Shown: positions 6,863 to 16,955 of the stretch, piece by piece
Numbering within the stretch: the first letter of the stretch is position 1
How the letters are laid out: every line of letters starts with the position of its first letter
Origin: a virus
Strand: one strand, 5' to 3'
DNA length: 38,554 nucleotides
IMG/VR virus record: IMGVR_UViG_3300025070_000092
Span: 1-38,554 of that record
Made by a program: the position numbers and the translations under genes
The notes under the pieces: generated by a model
The model's database searches: none
What the model saw: the letters and a program-made list of their open reading frames with translations, nothing else
What the model was told of the DNA's origin: nothing

Positions 6863-7167
6863 TCTTCTTTCTTTTTAGGATCAGGAGATTTATTATTAGA
6901 TTTATTATTGGAAGTAGTTAAACCAAATGTAGCTAAAGCACCAGTAAAGACAGAAGCAACAAATGTAATGTCACCACCACTCTGACCTTTTTTGATCATT
7001 GGTAGTTCCACATAGTTAAGAGTAATAATAAAACCACTCCAAATAACAACGCCTAGACGAACAAAGGTTCCAAGGATTTGTAGTTCATCTTCTGTATTTT
7101 CTTTTACCTTTGCTAAGAAGTTTTTATTGTTTCCGGTAGATTCTTCTTTTTTGTTATTTTGTTCCAT
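6859..7167 (-). CDS. holin candidate with two membrane segments
   Basis: A 102-aa protein with a charged N-terminus, two hydrophobic segments (about residues 34-52 and 66-84) and a Lys/Asn-rich C-terminal tail. This shape fits class II holins, which open the inner membrane to release the endolysin. It overlaps the preceding gene by 55 nt and is coupled by ATGA to the next gene. The assignment rests on topology and position among secreted and lysis-type genes; no sequence family was recognised. Confidence 0.5.
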   Translation of the reverse strand: MEQNNKKEESTGNNKNFLAKVKENTEDELQILGTFVRLGVVIWSGFIITLNYVELPMIKKGQSGGDITFVASVFTGALATFGLTTSNNKSNNKSPDPKKKEE

Positions 7168-7583
7168 GCTTGCTTCATGATTGGTTTCATAAGCATCACT
7201 AAATATTTAAATAGTGATGTAGCAGCAAGGGTGGCAGCTACAGAAATAAATGCTGTAGTTGCTGCAGTAGTCATGATCGTTGTCGTCGGCATCGGGACTT
7301 CAATGTCCGTAAATGGGATCTCAATGATCTGAGCTTCAGGTGGTATAGCTGGTTTAGCTAAAGTTGGATTGTCTGTTTTTGTTGTTCGTTCGTCTGTACT
7401 TTGTGGTGGAGGATCTATATTAATACCCTCTATCCCTGGAGGTGGTCTAAGTGAGCTAGGTGGCACCACAAGAGGCTCATACGACGGTATGTCTGCCTGT
7501 GGTACCTCTAGTATAGGTATAGGTAATTGAAACGCTTCAGGGAGGTTTAAAGAGGGTAATTCAGGTGGGTTGATCCACTCCAC
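7113..7583 (-). CDS. proline-rich membrane protein, 156 aa
   Basis: The first 100 residues are strongly proline-rich (for example PPSSLRPPPGIEG), then one membrane segment lies at about 103-130, followed by a basic tail (WNKITKKKN). It starts with GTG overlapping the upstream TAG (TAGTG). Similar proline-rich single-span proteins occur near the fibre and lysis genes of cyanophages. A spanin-like or virion role can be imagined, but nothing in the sequence proves it. Confidence 0.6.
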   Translation of the reverse strand: MEWINPPELPSLNLPEAFQLPIPILEVPQADIPSYEPLVVPPSSLRPPPGIEGINIDPPPQSTDERTTKTDNPTLAKPAIPPEAQIIEIPFTDIEVPMPTTTIMTTAATTAFISVAATLAATSLFKYLVMLMKPIMKQAWNKITKKKNLPETIKTS

Positions 7584-7744
7584 TACTCAGCACCAAACAA
7601 ACCACGCTCAATAAAATCTACAGCTTGATCATCAACTGTATTGTCTGTTGTAGAAGCCAACTTCCGCAGCAGGTCAATAATCAATCGTTTGACCTTTGGA
7701 GATTGGATAAAAGAGAACAGGATTGGACGGATAAGTGTAATCAT
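7583..7744 (-). CDS. conserved small hypothetical protein, about 53 aa
   Basis: The segment PILFSFIQSPKVKRLIIDLLRKLA and the acidic C-terminus DDQAVDFIERGLFG suggest an amphipathic helical protein, perhaps membrane-associated. Two starts are possible: ATG at 7765, overlapping the previous gene by 19 nt, or ATG at 7744, two bases after its stop. The later one is preferred because it fits the genome's usual spacing; neither has a strong ribosome binding site. Function unknown. Confidence 0.6.
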   Translation of the reverse strand: MITLIRPILFSFIQSPKVKRLIIDLLRKLASTTDNTVDDQAVDFIERGLFGAE

Positions 7745-7746
7745 AA

Positions 7747-8334
7747 TTAAATAAGTGTAGGCCATGCCGTAGCAATGGCAGGGTTAGCGACGGTTTCCAT
7801 GACTGGTTTATCATCTGAATCGACCACACCCTTACCTTCAGAATCTTTCTTCTGTTGAGTAATGGTAGGTTGACCAAACAGAAGCTCAATTAGAGCTGGT
7901 ACATCAGCAACAGCATTGATTTCTGTTTGACGTGTATTACATGCTGAACGAACAGCACCACGATATGTAAGCCACTTTGAAGCCACAGCTTGCCCCAACT
8001 CTGCAGCACGTGTAACACGCCAATCAGAAGGAGTAAGTAGTGAATCACAAATTTGAGATTGAGTTGCCTTCCACTGTGTCTTCAAGCCAGTTTGTGTGTA
8101 GCCAAGATCATTACCATCTTTATCGACAGCAGGTTGATCATTTAGTTGCTTGGGATTATCAACACCCCAGTAGAACCGTTGGTCATACGTGGGGTCATCG
8201 GCAACTTCAGTAATACCTAGGGCGTTTCGCTCTTCCAAACTGGACAGGCGCAGCCAATTTGCTGGATACTGAATGCCAGCAGCATCTGTAAACGCCCGGT
8301 TATATGACAGGGGTTTTCCATCTAAAATAAGCAT
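7747..8334 (-). CDS. tail fibre assembly-like protein, 195 aa
   Basis: The protein contains WKATQSQICDSLLTPSDWRV followed by a stretch with WLTYRGAVRSACN. The pattern DWR-x(15-25)-W-xx-YR-xx-(I/V)R resembles phage tail fibre assembly or chaperone-like proteins located directly after fibre genes. It follows two fibre-type genes and lacks membrane segments or signal peptide. It could be a fibre chaperone or a minor fibre component; the match is to pattern and position rather than full length. Confidence 0.55.
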   Translation of the reverse strand: MLILDGKPLSYNRAFTDAAGIQYPANWLRLSSLEERNALGITEVADDPTYDQRFYWGVDNPKQLNDQPAVDKDGNDLGYTQTGLKTQWKATQSQICDSLLTPSDWRVTRAAELGQAVASKWLTYRGAVRSACNTRQTEINAVADVPALIELLFGQPTITQQKKDSEGKGVVDSDDKPVMETVANPAIATAWPTLI

Positions 8335-8346
8335 AATGTTAATTAA

Positions 8347-10743
8347 TTAATAAGCACGAGAATATTTAAATGGATTTTCCGCCACAGCATAATAAATTAC
8401 TGTTTTACCAGAATCACCTAGAGGCGCTCCGTTGTGGCGAATTTTAAATCCATTACTTAGGAAGTCAAAATCTACTTGGCTGCTGTTATAAACACCATCT
8501 TCAGCGCTAGAGTCTTGAACAATTAACGTTCCTCCGGTAGGGCCGTTTGGTCGTCGAGAAGTATCGAGTAACATCCAATCGCCTGCAGTAGTAAACTTTG
8601 CCAAAATAAATTTTGTTCTAAACCCGGTATATACAAAAGCATTATCAGTTGTACCATTAGGGCTGAAAGAACCGATGGCCGAATAGCCCGCGACAGGTGC
8701 GAAGCAATATGCGATTTTATTACCAGATGACTGGTTTGAACCAGCAGTAAATACAGACGATGTAGGCGCTGTACTGTTGAAATCGGTAGAAGATGAACTA
8801 GCAGCGGCATTTGTATTAAGCTCTAGACGATTACTCCAGCCAATGTAATCAGAGCCGACAACCCAAGCACCGGCATTGGTACGACCCTTCAAAATAATAA
8901 GCTCAGGGGCTGCATTTAACCCGTGCCCAACAGTATTTGTACCTGACTGACCACTCCAGCCAACAATCGAAAACCCAGCACTTGGCTGTGCTCTTACTTG
9001 TGAAGCAATGCTGCCGTCGTTGTTAGTTACCGTTGATGTTCCGGCGTCCCACGCCCATCCCACATGCGTTTGATTATTGTCATTGACCGCATTGTCAGAA
9101 TCAAGGGTAAAACCATCTGAATTAAACGCCGTTAAGCGACCGTCACTCAACTCTTGACTGGTCGAGTTGCTAAACAGCGGCTTGTTAGCACCTCTAACTG
9201 CATCAAATAGATTGTGAGAAGTACTCCCTGACCGCTTCTTGATCCATACCCAATCTGGAGAAAAAGAGTAGCCGGTGACTGATCTTGACGATCCAGTGCC
9301 AGTCCACAACTTCGTATCGAAGTAAAGACTGCCATCCGCAATCGTTGGCTCAGGTAAGTTTGCGGTGTTTAAAGACTTGTAGCCGCTTGGTGCGGTATAC
9401 GCGAAGGCACGTTGACCAAAGTTTAGGCTGGCTGCACTGATTGATCCTCCCGTACCGCCCCAGGCTGGACAAACTGGATCCGTGATGCCACTAAAAGCTT
9501 GTCCTTGGCTTACACCATTTTTGTAAAAAGTTAGCGTCCCCGCATCCATATCTAATGCAACACCAATTACATCTCCAGCGGCTTGAAAATTTGCGCCGTA
9601 AGAGGTAGATGAACCTTGACCTTCTTTGTTTCCGTTGTAAGCCGTGTACCCATACACATCATTACTTGCTGAATTGGCATGATTTAAGTCAAAAGCCAAA
9701 TTGGATAATGTAGTTTTCGCAATGCCAGCAAATAAATTATCTGCGCCAGCATTAGTTTTAGTAACTTCCCAATAAAATTTGCCTGAAGTAACACCAATAG
9801 TAGCTGTAGCCCAAGTCCAAGATGAACCGGCAACAGCATCAAGATTGCCATTTGAAAGTGTTGTTCCTGAGCCTTTATTCAAAGGATTTAACGTCGCATA
9901 ATTGCCCACGACTTCGCCGCCCGCTCCAGTGTCTGTCTGCGTGCCGTTGATTGGCGAGTCAACTAAGGAGTCGTTATCTGCGCCTGCTGCAACACTAAGA
10001 TTATTAGGCGTGAAGTTGCTACTATTGCCGGAAGTATCTTTCCCTAAAGTTGTTGCAGTTGAGCCACTGTTATCTGCAAACTTAAGCCTGAATCCATTCG
10101 TTCCAAATGTCAGCCCGGCTGTATTAATGGCTTGCCATACTCCGTTATCGTCAAACGCCCCGAATGACGTTGGGTCAAGTGCCGTGCCATCTATTAGGTT
10201 GACCTCGGCAAGCATAAAATCAGCGTACTGACCAGAATTGCCGTTGCTATATCCAATATAATGAGCAATCGAATTGTTAACGGCGTGATCTGTGTTTTGT
10301 GAAGGAGACGAATCAGTCGCAAAATCTGTTATTTGTGCACCGTTTACATAAAATTTAATTCTGTCTGATCCGGTTGCCTGAGTTGCATCAAACGTAACAA
10401 CTAAATGCAACCATGCTGAAACATCGCGAAAAACTTGTGAAGTTATTTTCCAGTTTGTATTCCATCCAGAAAGGCTTAAACTATCTGCACTTCTGAATTT
10501 TAATTGCATATACCCTGTATCATTCTGCGATGTATAAGCCTCTAAAATTGTTTGATCTGACCCAAGCTTGTTTCTTTTAATCCAGCCGCTCCAAGTCCAC
10601 GTCTTGCGATTGCCTGCAGCACTTGGGGTTTTAGATAAATAACTTGAATCCGAAGCGTTAAACCTAAGACTACGTTCGATCTCGTAGCCACCTCCTCCTT
10701 GTCCAGAGGCACCGGCTAGAATATTATTAGATACTACACTCAT
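8347..10743 (-). CDS. large adhesin-type tail protein with lectin-like domains
   Basis: A 798-aa protein built of beta-rich domains. Residues about 25-220 look like a LamG/concanavalin-type lectin fold (WTWSGWIKRN, WLHLVVTFDA, IKFYVNGAQITDF). Residues about 305-450 look like a SPRY-type domain (GKFYWEVTK, GVALDMDAGTLTFYKNG). The last 350 residues carry WVWIKKRSGSTSHNLFD and FSIVGWSGQSGTNTVGHGL, seen in many phage fibre-associated proteins. Such modules bind carbohydrate, so receptor binding is likely. Base composition is visibly richer in GC than the core proteins upstream, consistent with exchange between phages. The start overlaps the previous stop (ATGA). Confidence 0.75.
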   Translation of the reverse strand: MSVVSNNILAGASGQGGGGYEIERSLRFNASDSSYLSKTPSAAGNRKTWTWSGWIKRNKLGSDQTILEAYTSQNDTGYMQLKFRSADSLSLSGWNTNWKITSQVFRDVSAWLHLVVTFDATQATGSDRIKFYVNGAQITDFATDSSPSQNTDHAVNNSIAHYIGYSNGNSGQYADFMLAEVNLIDGTALDPTSFGAFDDNGVWQAINTAGLTFGTNGFRLKFADNSGSTATTLGKDTSGNSSNFTPNNLSVAAGADNDSLVDSPINGTQTDTGAGGEVVGNYATLNPLNKGSGTTLSNGNLDAVAGSSWTWATATIGVTSGKFYWEVTKTNAGADNLFAGIAKTTLSNLAFDLNHANSASNDVYGYTAYNGNKEGQGSSTSYGANFQAAGDVIGVALDMDAGTLTFYKNGVSQGQAFSGITDPVCPAWGGTGGSISAASLNFGQRAFAYTAPSGYKSLNTANLPEPTIADGSLYFDTKLWTGTGSSRSVTGYSFSPDWVWIKKRSGSTSHNLFDAVRGANKPLFSNSTSQELSDGRLTAFNSDGFTLDSDNAVNDNNQTHVGWAWDAGTSTVTNNDGSIASQVRAQPSAGFSIVGWSGQSGTNTVGHGLNAAPELIILKGRTNAGAWVVGSDYIGWSNRLELNTNAAASSSSTDFNSTAPTSSVFTAGSNQSSGNKIAYCFAPVAGYSAIGSFSPNGTTDNAFVYTGFRTKFILAKFTTAGDWMLLDTSRRPNGPTGGTLIVQDSSAEDGVYNSSQVDFDFLSNGFKIRHNGAPLGDSGKTVIYYAVAENPFKYSRAY

Positions 10744-11276
10744 GAATAATCAGCAGTAAAGACTGCATGAATAGAAGATGAAGCTCTCACGATGTAGTCA
10801 ATACGATCTACCTTATTAGCTCCAGTTGAAAGTGTGGGTGCCGTACCGCTAGCAAAATCCCAATGTGATCCCCACGCTGCAGTACGTGATCCGGTACCAT
10901 CTTGGACAAGAAAGATAGAACCTGATTGGCCTGCAACTTGGTTTGTTGGATTATTAAAAGTTGTATTACCGCTTAGCACATGAGAAAAGTTATTGGCAAG
11001 GTTAAAATCTGTATTTGTTGCTCCAGTTGTTGAAGCATAACTTTGCAATCCGCCACGTTGAGCTGCAGTAAACGTCTGTGCCACATCTGTTACAGCATTA
11101 GTAGCTGGTAGTGCGGCTTGTGTACTTACAAGGGCTGAACCCTCTTTAACGTACAGTTTGTCTTGGTCTGTTGCATAGCAAATCTCTCCTTCTTGGATGT
11201 CTGCTACTGAGCTATTAAGATTAGAATATGTACCTCGTGCTACACGCAGAGGAGTCCGATTAGCAGGTGTTGGCAT
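10740..11276 (-). CDS. short fibre/tropism-determinant-like protein, 178 aa
   Basis: The N-terminus LRVARGTYSNLNSSVADIQE followed by GEICYATDQDKLYVKEGSA matches the recurring unit found at the start of phage receptor-binding proteins (RGT...L..GE..YATD...LYV..G), as in major tropism determinants. The rest is Ser/Thr/Ala-rich and probably beta-structured. A GGAGG ribosome binding site lies before the ATG, which overlaps the fibre gene's stop. It probably attaches to the tail fibre. Confidence 0.65.
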   Translation of the reverse strand: MPTPANRTPLRVARGTYSNLNSSVADIQEGEICYATDQDKLYVKEGSALVSTQAALPATNAVTDVAQTFTAAQRGGLQSYASTTGATNTDFNLANNFSHVLSGNTTFNNPTNQVAGQSGSIFLVQDGTGSRTAAWGSHWDFASGTAPTLSTGANKVDRIDYIVRASSSIHAVFTADYS

Positions 11277-12916
11277 TAGAATGATCCTCCGTCGAATGTT
11301 GTTGATGTTTGTACTAGTGATGAACCGTTAGCAAAGTTACCGCCATCGCAAATAGCAATTGTCGATATAGTATTAAAGCTAAGTACACCATTACCGTCAG
11401 TGGTTAATGCTTGACCACTAGTGCCTGGACCTGTTGGTAATGTTAAATCATATGATTGACTACCAGATGCCCGTTTAATAGTCAAAAAGTTGTTAGTAAA
11501 ACCACCCCAGAACTTTAGGGCACCATACATTAATGTAAGATCACCAGTAGTACCCAGTGTTAGTTGATTAGTACTGTTTGTGTAAAAATTTAATTCAGTT
11601 CCACCAACAGTAATACTATTTGTTCCAGAAGCACTTTCTATATGGTCTGGAGTTATCCAACTTGTTTGTCCCGAACCATCAATCTTTAATCGTTGATTAG
11701 CACTACCACTTGTGGTAGGTAGCGTCAATGTGTAGTTAGCAGCAGCACTATGTGGTGGTCCTTTAATCTTAATACCATGAGAGTTGTTCTCACAGTTAAG
11801 AGTAATTTGACCTGAACCATTTGTGCTATCACCCTTTACAACAGGTAGTGATTCAGTCAAGTATCTGTTTTCTGGATCATTAGCAAAGTAGTCAACCCAG
11901 TTCCAAGTAGAACCTGAAGTACTATATTGAATACGTGCTGTAAGACCAGAGTTACCAACAAAGCCAACTGGATAACCAGTTAACGGTGTAAAGCTTTGGA
12001 TACCAGTTGAATCAGCTACTTCAACACGATCGTTATTACTAGGTGATCCCGGAATGCCTGCTACGTTTGCAACAGGTGAATAGAAAGCAGCACTAGACAC
12101 AGCACTCTGAGCAGCGTTAGCCGTAGCCACAGCAGCCGTAGCGTTCGTATCAGCTGTATTAGCTGTTGTTACTGCAGCAGAAGCATTTGTTGAAGCAGTA
12201 TTAGCTGTAGTAACAGCACCATTAGCAGTTGTTGTAGCACTGTTAGCCGTGGCTGTAGCAGTGTTAGCTGCAGTTGTTGCAGCATTTGCAGTGCTAATAG
12301 CTGTAGCCGCATCTGTAGCTGCTGAGTTAGCAGTAGTTACTGCATTAGTTGCATTAGTAGATGCAGTGTTTGCTGTATTTACTGCAGCTGTAGCGTTAGT
12401 TGATGCAGTGTTAGCCGTGTTAACAGCAGCCGTTGCATTAGTTGATGCTGTATTAGCAGTCGTTACAGCAGCACTGGCATTGGTGTCAGCTGTGTTAGCC
12501 GTAGTAGTAGCTGCGTTGGCTGTAGTAATTGCAGTGGTTGAGTTAGTCAGTGCTGTATCAGCTGTTGTCTTTGCAGTGTTAGCTGTTGTATTAGCTGTAT
12601 CAACTTCAAAGTCAGACTCTTGTGTAACGTATAAGTTTTGAGTAAAGTTTTGGTTTAGATCCTCAGCTTTAATGGCGGAGCCGGGGAAGAAAGTAGAACT
12701 AAGGGTATCGATAGCAGTATCACGAAAGATACGAATAGCGACACCATTAGCAGGTGCTGTAGTAAATGCAAGCGTTGTTGCATTGGCAAATGTAAATGCA
12801 GTTGTAGCTACTGTGTCAAGTGTTACCTTAACATCAGCTTGTTTCAAATATTCAAATGTAAATGAATAGTTCGTTGTGGAACCATTCCCTGTATATGTAG
12901 TTTGTGTGATTGCCAT
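11276..12916 (-). CDS. tail fibre protein (T7 gp17-type N-terminus, long heptad-repeat shaft)
   Basis: Residues 1-110 (TTYTGNGSTTNYSFTFEYL, then DLNQNF) match the T7 gp17 N-terminal domain that anchors fibres to the tail. Residues about 105-275 consist of about two dozen seven-residue units such as TANTAST-NATAAVN, a pattern expected for a trimeric coiled-coil shaft. The C-terminal half is beta-rich (SGSANQRLKIDGSGQTSW, NFLTIKRASG) and may contact the receptor or the two downstream fibre proteins. The start overlaps the previous stop (TAATG). Confidence 0.88.
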   Translation of the reverse strand: MAITQTTYTGNGSTTNYSFTFEYLKQADVKVTLDTVATTAFTFANATTLAFTTAPANGVAIRIFRDTAIDTLSSTFFPGSAIKAEDLNQNFTQNLYVTQESDFEVDTANTTANTAKTTADTALTNSTTAITTANAATTTANTADTNASAAVTTANTASTNATAAVNTANTASTNATAAVNTANTASTNATNAVTTANSAATDAATAISTANAATTAANTATATANSATTTANGAVTTANTASTNASAAVTTANTADTNATAAVATANAAQSAVSSAAFYSPVANVAGIPGSPSNNDRVEVADSTGIQSFTPLTGYPVGFVGNSGLTARIQYSTSGSTWNWVDYFANDPENRYLTESLPVVKGDSTNGSGQITLNCENNSHGIKIKGPPHSAAANYTLTLPTTSGSANQRLKIDGSGQTSWITPDHIESASGTNSITVGGTELNFYTNSTNQLTLGTTGDLTLMYGALKFWGGFTNNFLTIKRASGSQSYDLTLPTGPGTSGQALTTDGNGVLSFNTISTIAICDGGNFANGSSLVQTSTTFDGGSF

Positions 12917-15900
12917 TAGTAACGATTACCAGGTATAATGCCCATTTCAGCTTGTTCCATATTAATTTTACGGAGCTGAATGCGCTGTTGGATGTCCGAT
13001 TGCATCTCAAAATCTAACTGATTAAATGCTGCTTCTTCAGCTTGTTTTTGAGCCTGATTTAACATAATATGAATTCTATCATACTTACCAATAGGAGTAG
13101 TTTCAGAATCAATACGATTTCTACGTGCTTCTTTTAACTCTTGTATTGTATTACGTGCGTCAGCAGAACGCATAATAGGACCGATAGCTTCTTTAAATAC
13201 ACCCATTTCACCCATAATACTATAAAGTTTAGCCCTCTCAATATGTGTTAAATCAACACCATTGCGTGTTTTAAATGCAGACGATATATCATATTCAATA
13301 TCATATAAGAATTTTTCTTCTTTAGACATTGCTGGATGTACTTTAAGTGGGGAATATGTATTATAAATACGTTGAAGCATATTGTATTTATTAGGCGCTT
13401 CACCAGTAATAGGATTAATAACAGTAGGTAGCCTGTTTGTTTGATCAATTAAACCAATCATTTGGTTACGATTAGCTAATTGACTCATAATATCATTATT
13501 AACTTCTTTTAAACCACCATCTAGGATGCGTCCAAATTCATTACGCATACCAGCAAGAGGACCAAGTGAGTTAATTTGACCTGCAACAAATCGGTTTATT
13601 GTATATTTATTTGAACTCAACAATTCCACAAGTGGACGTAAAGCAGAAATACCAGCTTGATCAGTTGCTGCAGCACCTAAAATAAAACCTACTTTTTCAA
13701 ATGCTTTTTCAGTAAAACTTTCACCAAGCATATCAAAGTTATCAGCAATGTTAGCAACCATTGCAACCCAATTACTTAAACCAGGACCAAGTATTTCGTT
13801 GTATTCAACACGTGTACCATCATCAAGAATAATTGAACGAGGTTTAAAGTTACTATTCTTTTGACGTGCACGATTAAGTTGACGGTTAACACTACCATCA
13901 CCAGTTACATTATAAAGACCATCACCAAAGAACCTATCTTTTAAAATAGAAGTAAGGACTGTTCCAACAACAAAAGTGCCAATAGCTTTTCTACCAAGTG
14001 TTTTATTTTTTAAATCAACAAGAGTATTTAACTTAGCAACCTCATCCATTTGTTCAATTCTATATCCTCTAGAAACAAGTATGTTTTCTACGTGCTCAGG
14101 GTTTTCCATAAAGGTTTTTAGAGGAGTATATGCTAAATCATGTATATCTTTTTGGAATGAAAGCAACGGTGCTGGCAAGTAATCATCAGCAACCCTTACC
14201 ACGTTTGCCATCATCGTAGGAAAGGTTAAAAATGGTGTCAATCCAGGTACAAATTCCAAAAGACCATTTAAAGACTTAGTATATCTAGACTCTAAGTTAA
14301 GAGCAATATCAGAATTGTTATACTTAACAGCTTGATCTACAATAATACCATTACTATCAAACATACTGTTGTATTCAGCATCAGCTAGTTCTTTAATTCT
14401 AGCTGGTGTTGCAGCTTCACCAAGACTCTCAAGCTCATTCATAGCACGGAAACGTGCATGGGTATTAGCCAATGTAGCACCATTCCAGCTATCAAAACCC
14501 GTCAATGCATTAGGCGTTAGTCTAAACACAGGGTCAGCTGCCATCGCCTGCATTTCGTCGTATTGTTTAACTATAAATTTAAATCCATGATTACCTCTTA
14601 TAGATTCCTGTTCAGCCATATAACGGTATTGATTTATCTTTTCCTCATGTTTAAGCATAAGATCAAGACGTGTCTGCCCTCTTACTGAATTAGGATTTTG
14701 TGAGGCTTTTGCAAACATATTAGCAGCATATGGAATTGCTTTTTTCTGAGTATCGATCATAGAGCTATAAGCCATCCAACCACGTTGAACACTCTTCATA
14801 TCTCCACGTAGCATAGCACCTGCAAAATAAGCAACAGGTTCTGCAACTTGACCACTAAGGTTGCCATACAAAGCTTTAGCTCCAGTAGCACCAGAAGACA
14901 ACAATGAGTTAAAGTAATTAGATCTTACAGCTTGTGCAAGGATATTAGGTGCTTCTGGGTTACCATCAATAAGAGGTCTCCACCTTACAAAGGTATTAAG
15001 AATATCTTCATTTACTTTAGCAATACTATTAAGGTTGCCATCACTTTGTTCGTATAATTCAAGAAATGAATCAAGAATTTCAGGACGATTAGCTTGTAAA
15101 TACTCCCAGCTTTCAGTAAACTTTTCACTATCTGATTGAATTTGACGAAGTGCTACTGGATAACCTTCTTTAATGTCGTTAGAAATCTGATCCGAAGATT
15201 TAAACAAGTTTTTAGCACGCTCACCAAGAGCAGCAAATCCTTTCTTTTGAACAGTAAAATAACGAGTAGAACCAACCAGTTGTTGTAAAAAGTTAATCTT
15301 ATCTAGGATCTGTTCTTGAGCATTTTCAATAGAAATAGAACCACGATTTAAACGCATACCTTCAGCAAGGTCAGCAACTTGACCAGCCATAGACGTTGCT
15401 GTATAAGCCTGTGCTTTAGCAACATCCATACTAGTGTAATTCTTAACTAGAGAATTAATACTACTCAAAGCATCAACATAACTATCTTGGTTAAGTACTT
15501 CTCCACCGAACTCATTAGTTGATGGGTTTAGTACACTACGCATATCTTCAATACTAGCCGTAGGATCAAACAACTGAAGAACAAGGTTATCACCAGCTTC
15601 TGCTACTTCATCTGCAGTTACAGTGAAATCATCAGCAACCATACCAACACGATCAGCTTCTTTAAGTTGTTGTGTCAGACCAATTGTAATCTCTTCTACA
15701 CCACCAGGAGTCTCTGCACCATACTTAAGAGCAGGACCACTAATAAAGTTACCAAGACGACCATGTACTGTACCTTTGTTAGTTTGAATACGTGCTGCAT
15801 CAATACTAGCACCAACAATCCCAAAGTCATCTACAGTACGCATTCCAACTTCACGGAACTCATACAAGTCATGTACACCTTTAATAGCAACATTAGGCTC

Positions 15901-16914
15901 TGGTGTTTTACTCATATTGTAGTAACCAAGCTCATCCAACGCTTCTTCCTGTTTAGCTGCATATTCTAGCATAGCCTCTTCAGGTACTGAGCTTTTTGGC
16001 TTCGGACTATTAGCTGCAAGGTACTTAACAGCTTGATCAGATTCACCAATAAGTTTAGGTGGTTTCTTAAATAGTTTACCAGTTTCATCTAAAGATGCAG
16101 CCATTTGCCCAGCAAAACCAACAAAAGGAATAAGAAAACCAAGAGCAAGATCTTCGTTAATATTCTTCTGTCGTTTAATATCAGTTCCTTCTCCATCAAG
16201 AGTAGCCCAATTATCAGGGATAAAGTCAAATGTTTTAGGAAAAGATTTTTTCAGCATACCAGACATGTTATCGCCTGTTTCATATTCAGAACTAATAGAA
16301 CCGACAGCAACACTAGCTCCTGCCTCTACGCCTCTAGTACCGATAAATTTCATGAAGGCTGATTCACCTAGCTTAGAGCCAACTCTAGCCTGTCCAGCCT
16401 GTCCTGCGGCCATACCAGCACCTTGTAGTAAGATGGTTGGTGCAACAACAGAAGATATTGTACGTGCAGCACTTGCTACTTCATCTTCATATTTAGTAGC
16501 TGTAGGAATTTGAGGGATCTCTAAACCCCTCATTAAAACACTAGCTACTTTATTAATAGCTTGAACACCAAAATCAATAATACCTTGACCTGGTGCACTT
16601 AAGCGTTCTTTAACTTGTGTATTGGTTTCATCAAGGGGTTGACCAAAGTAACTAAGACGTTGACCAAGCCCCTCAAAATAACCTTCTTCTTGTGTGTCCC
16701 CACCCGTAGGTTGAGGTTTCATTTCTTGTGGTTCAGGTTGTACTGCCGTAGCAGGTTGGATAGATTCTTGTTGAATAGCCTCACTCTGCTCTTGAGCAGC
16801 TGCCTGTCTTTGATTGATCTCTTCGATCTGTTCATTAGATAGGGTTCGTGACCGTTCTTCTTCATCCATCACCAAATCTTCACCCACATTAGAATAGTCT
16901 AAAGGGTCATTCAT
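12916..16914 (-). CDS. internal core/ejection protein (T7 gp16-like)
   Basis: A 1332-aa protein, close to T7 gp16 (1318 aa), in the right place after gp14- and gp15-type genes and before the fibre. In T7, gp16 sits in the head core and is ejected to carry the first DNA into the cell. The N-terminus (1-85) is charged and Gln-rich and lacks the transglycosylase domain that T7 gp16 has; that activity appears to be in the upstream 906-aa protein. Several hydrophobic stretches (155-210, 255-270, 975-995) could insert in the membrane. No ribosome binding site of normal strength is visible before the ATG. Confidence 0.82.
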   Translation of the reverse strand: MNDPLDYSNVGEDLVMDEEERSRTLSNEQIEEINQRQAAAQEQSEAIQQESIQPATAVQPEPQEMKPQPTGGDTQEEGYFEGLGQRLSYFGQPLDETNTQVKERLSAPGQGIIDFGVQAINKVASVLMRGLEIPQIPTATKYEDEVASAARTISSVVAPTILLQGAGMAAGQAGQARVGSKLGESAFMKFIGTRGVEAGASVAVGSISSEYETGDNMSGMLKKSFPKTFDFIPDNWATLDGEGTDIKRQKNINEDLALGFLIPFVGFAGQMAASLDETGKLFKKPPKLIGESDQAVKYLAANSPKPKSSVPEEAMLEYAAKQEEALDELGYYNMSKTPEPNVAIKGVHDLYEFREVGMRTVDDFGIVGASIDAARIQTNKGTVHGRLGNFISGPALKYGAETPGGVEEITIGLTQQLKEADRVGMVADDFTVTADEVAEAGDNLVLQLFDPTASIEDMRSVLNPSTNEFGGEVLNQDSYVDALSSINSLVKNYTSMDVAKAQAYTATSMAGQVADLAEGMRLNRGSISIENAQEQILDKINFLQQLVGSTRYFTVQKKGFAALGERAKNLFKSSDQISNDIKEGYPVALRQIQSDSEKFTESWEYLQANRPEILDSFLELYEQSDGNLNSIAKVNEDILNTFVRWRPLIDGNPEAPNILAQAVRSNYFNSLLSSGATGAKALYGNLSGQVAEPVAYFAGAMLRGDMKSVQRGWMAYSSMIDTQKKAIPYAANMFAKASQNPNSVRGQTRLDLMLKHEEKINQYRYMAEQESIRGNHGFKFIVKQYDEMQAMAADPVFRLTPNALTGFDSWNGATLANTHARFRAMNELESLGEAATPARIKELADAEYNSMFDSNGIIVDQAVKYNNSDIALNLESRYTKSLNGLLEFVPGLTPFLTFPTMMANVVRVADDYLPAPLLSFQKDIHDLAYTPLKTFMENPEHVENILVSRGYRIEQMDEVAKLNTLVDLKNKTLGRKAIGTFVVGTVLTSILKDRFFGDGLYNVTGDGSVNRQLNRARQKNSNFKPRSIILDDGTRVEYNEILGPGLSNWVAMVANIADNFDMLGESFTEKAFEKVGFILGAAATDQAGISALRPLVELLSSNKYTINRFVAGQINSLGPLAGMRNEFGRILDGGLKEVNNDIMSQLANRNQMIGLIDQTNRLPTVINPITGEAPNKYNMLQRIYNTYSPLKVHPAMSKEEKFLYDIEYDISSAFKTRNGVDLTHIERAKLYSIMGEMGVFKEAIGPIMRSADARNTIQELKEARRNRIDSETTPIGKYDRIHIMLNQAQKQAEEAAFNQLDFEMQSDIQQRIQLRKINMEQAEMGIIPGNRY

Positions 16915-16955
16915 CTTGTTTTAATTAATACATTTAATAATAATTAATTTTATAT

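Noticed and set aside
12249-12641. 130-aa Ala/Val-rich open frame on the plus strand
   Set aside because: It is the mirror of the fibre's seven-residue repeats; the low-complexity composition follows from the repeat, and no other gene lies on this strand.
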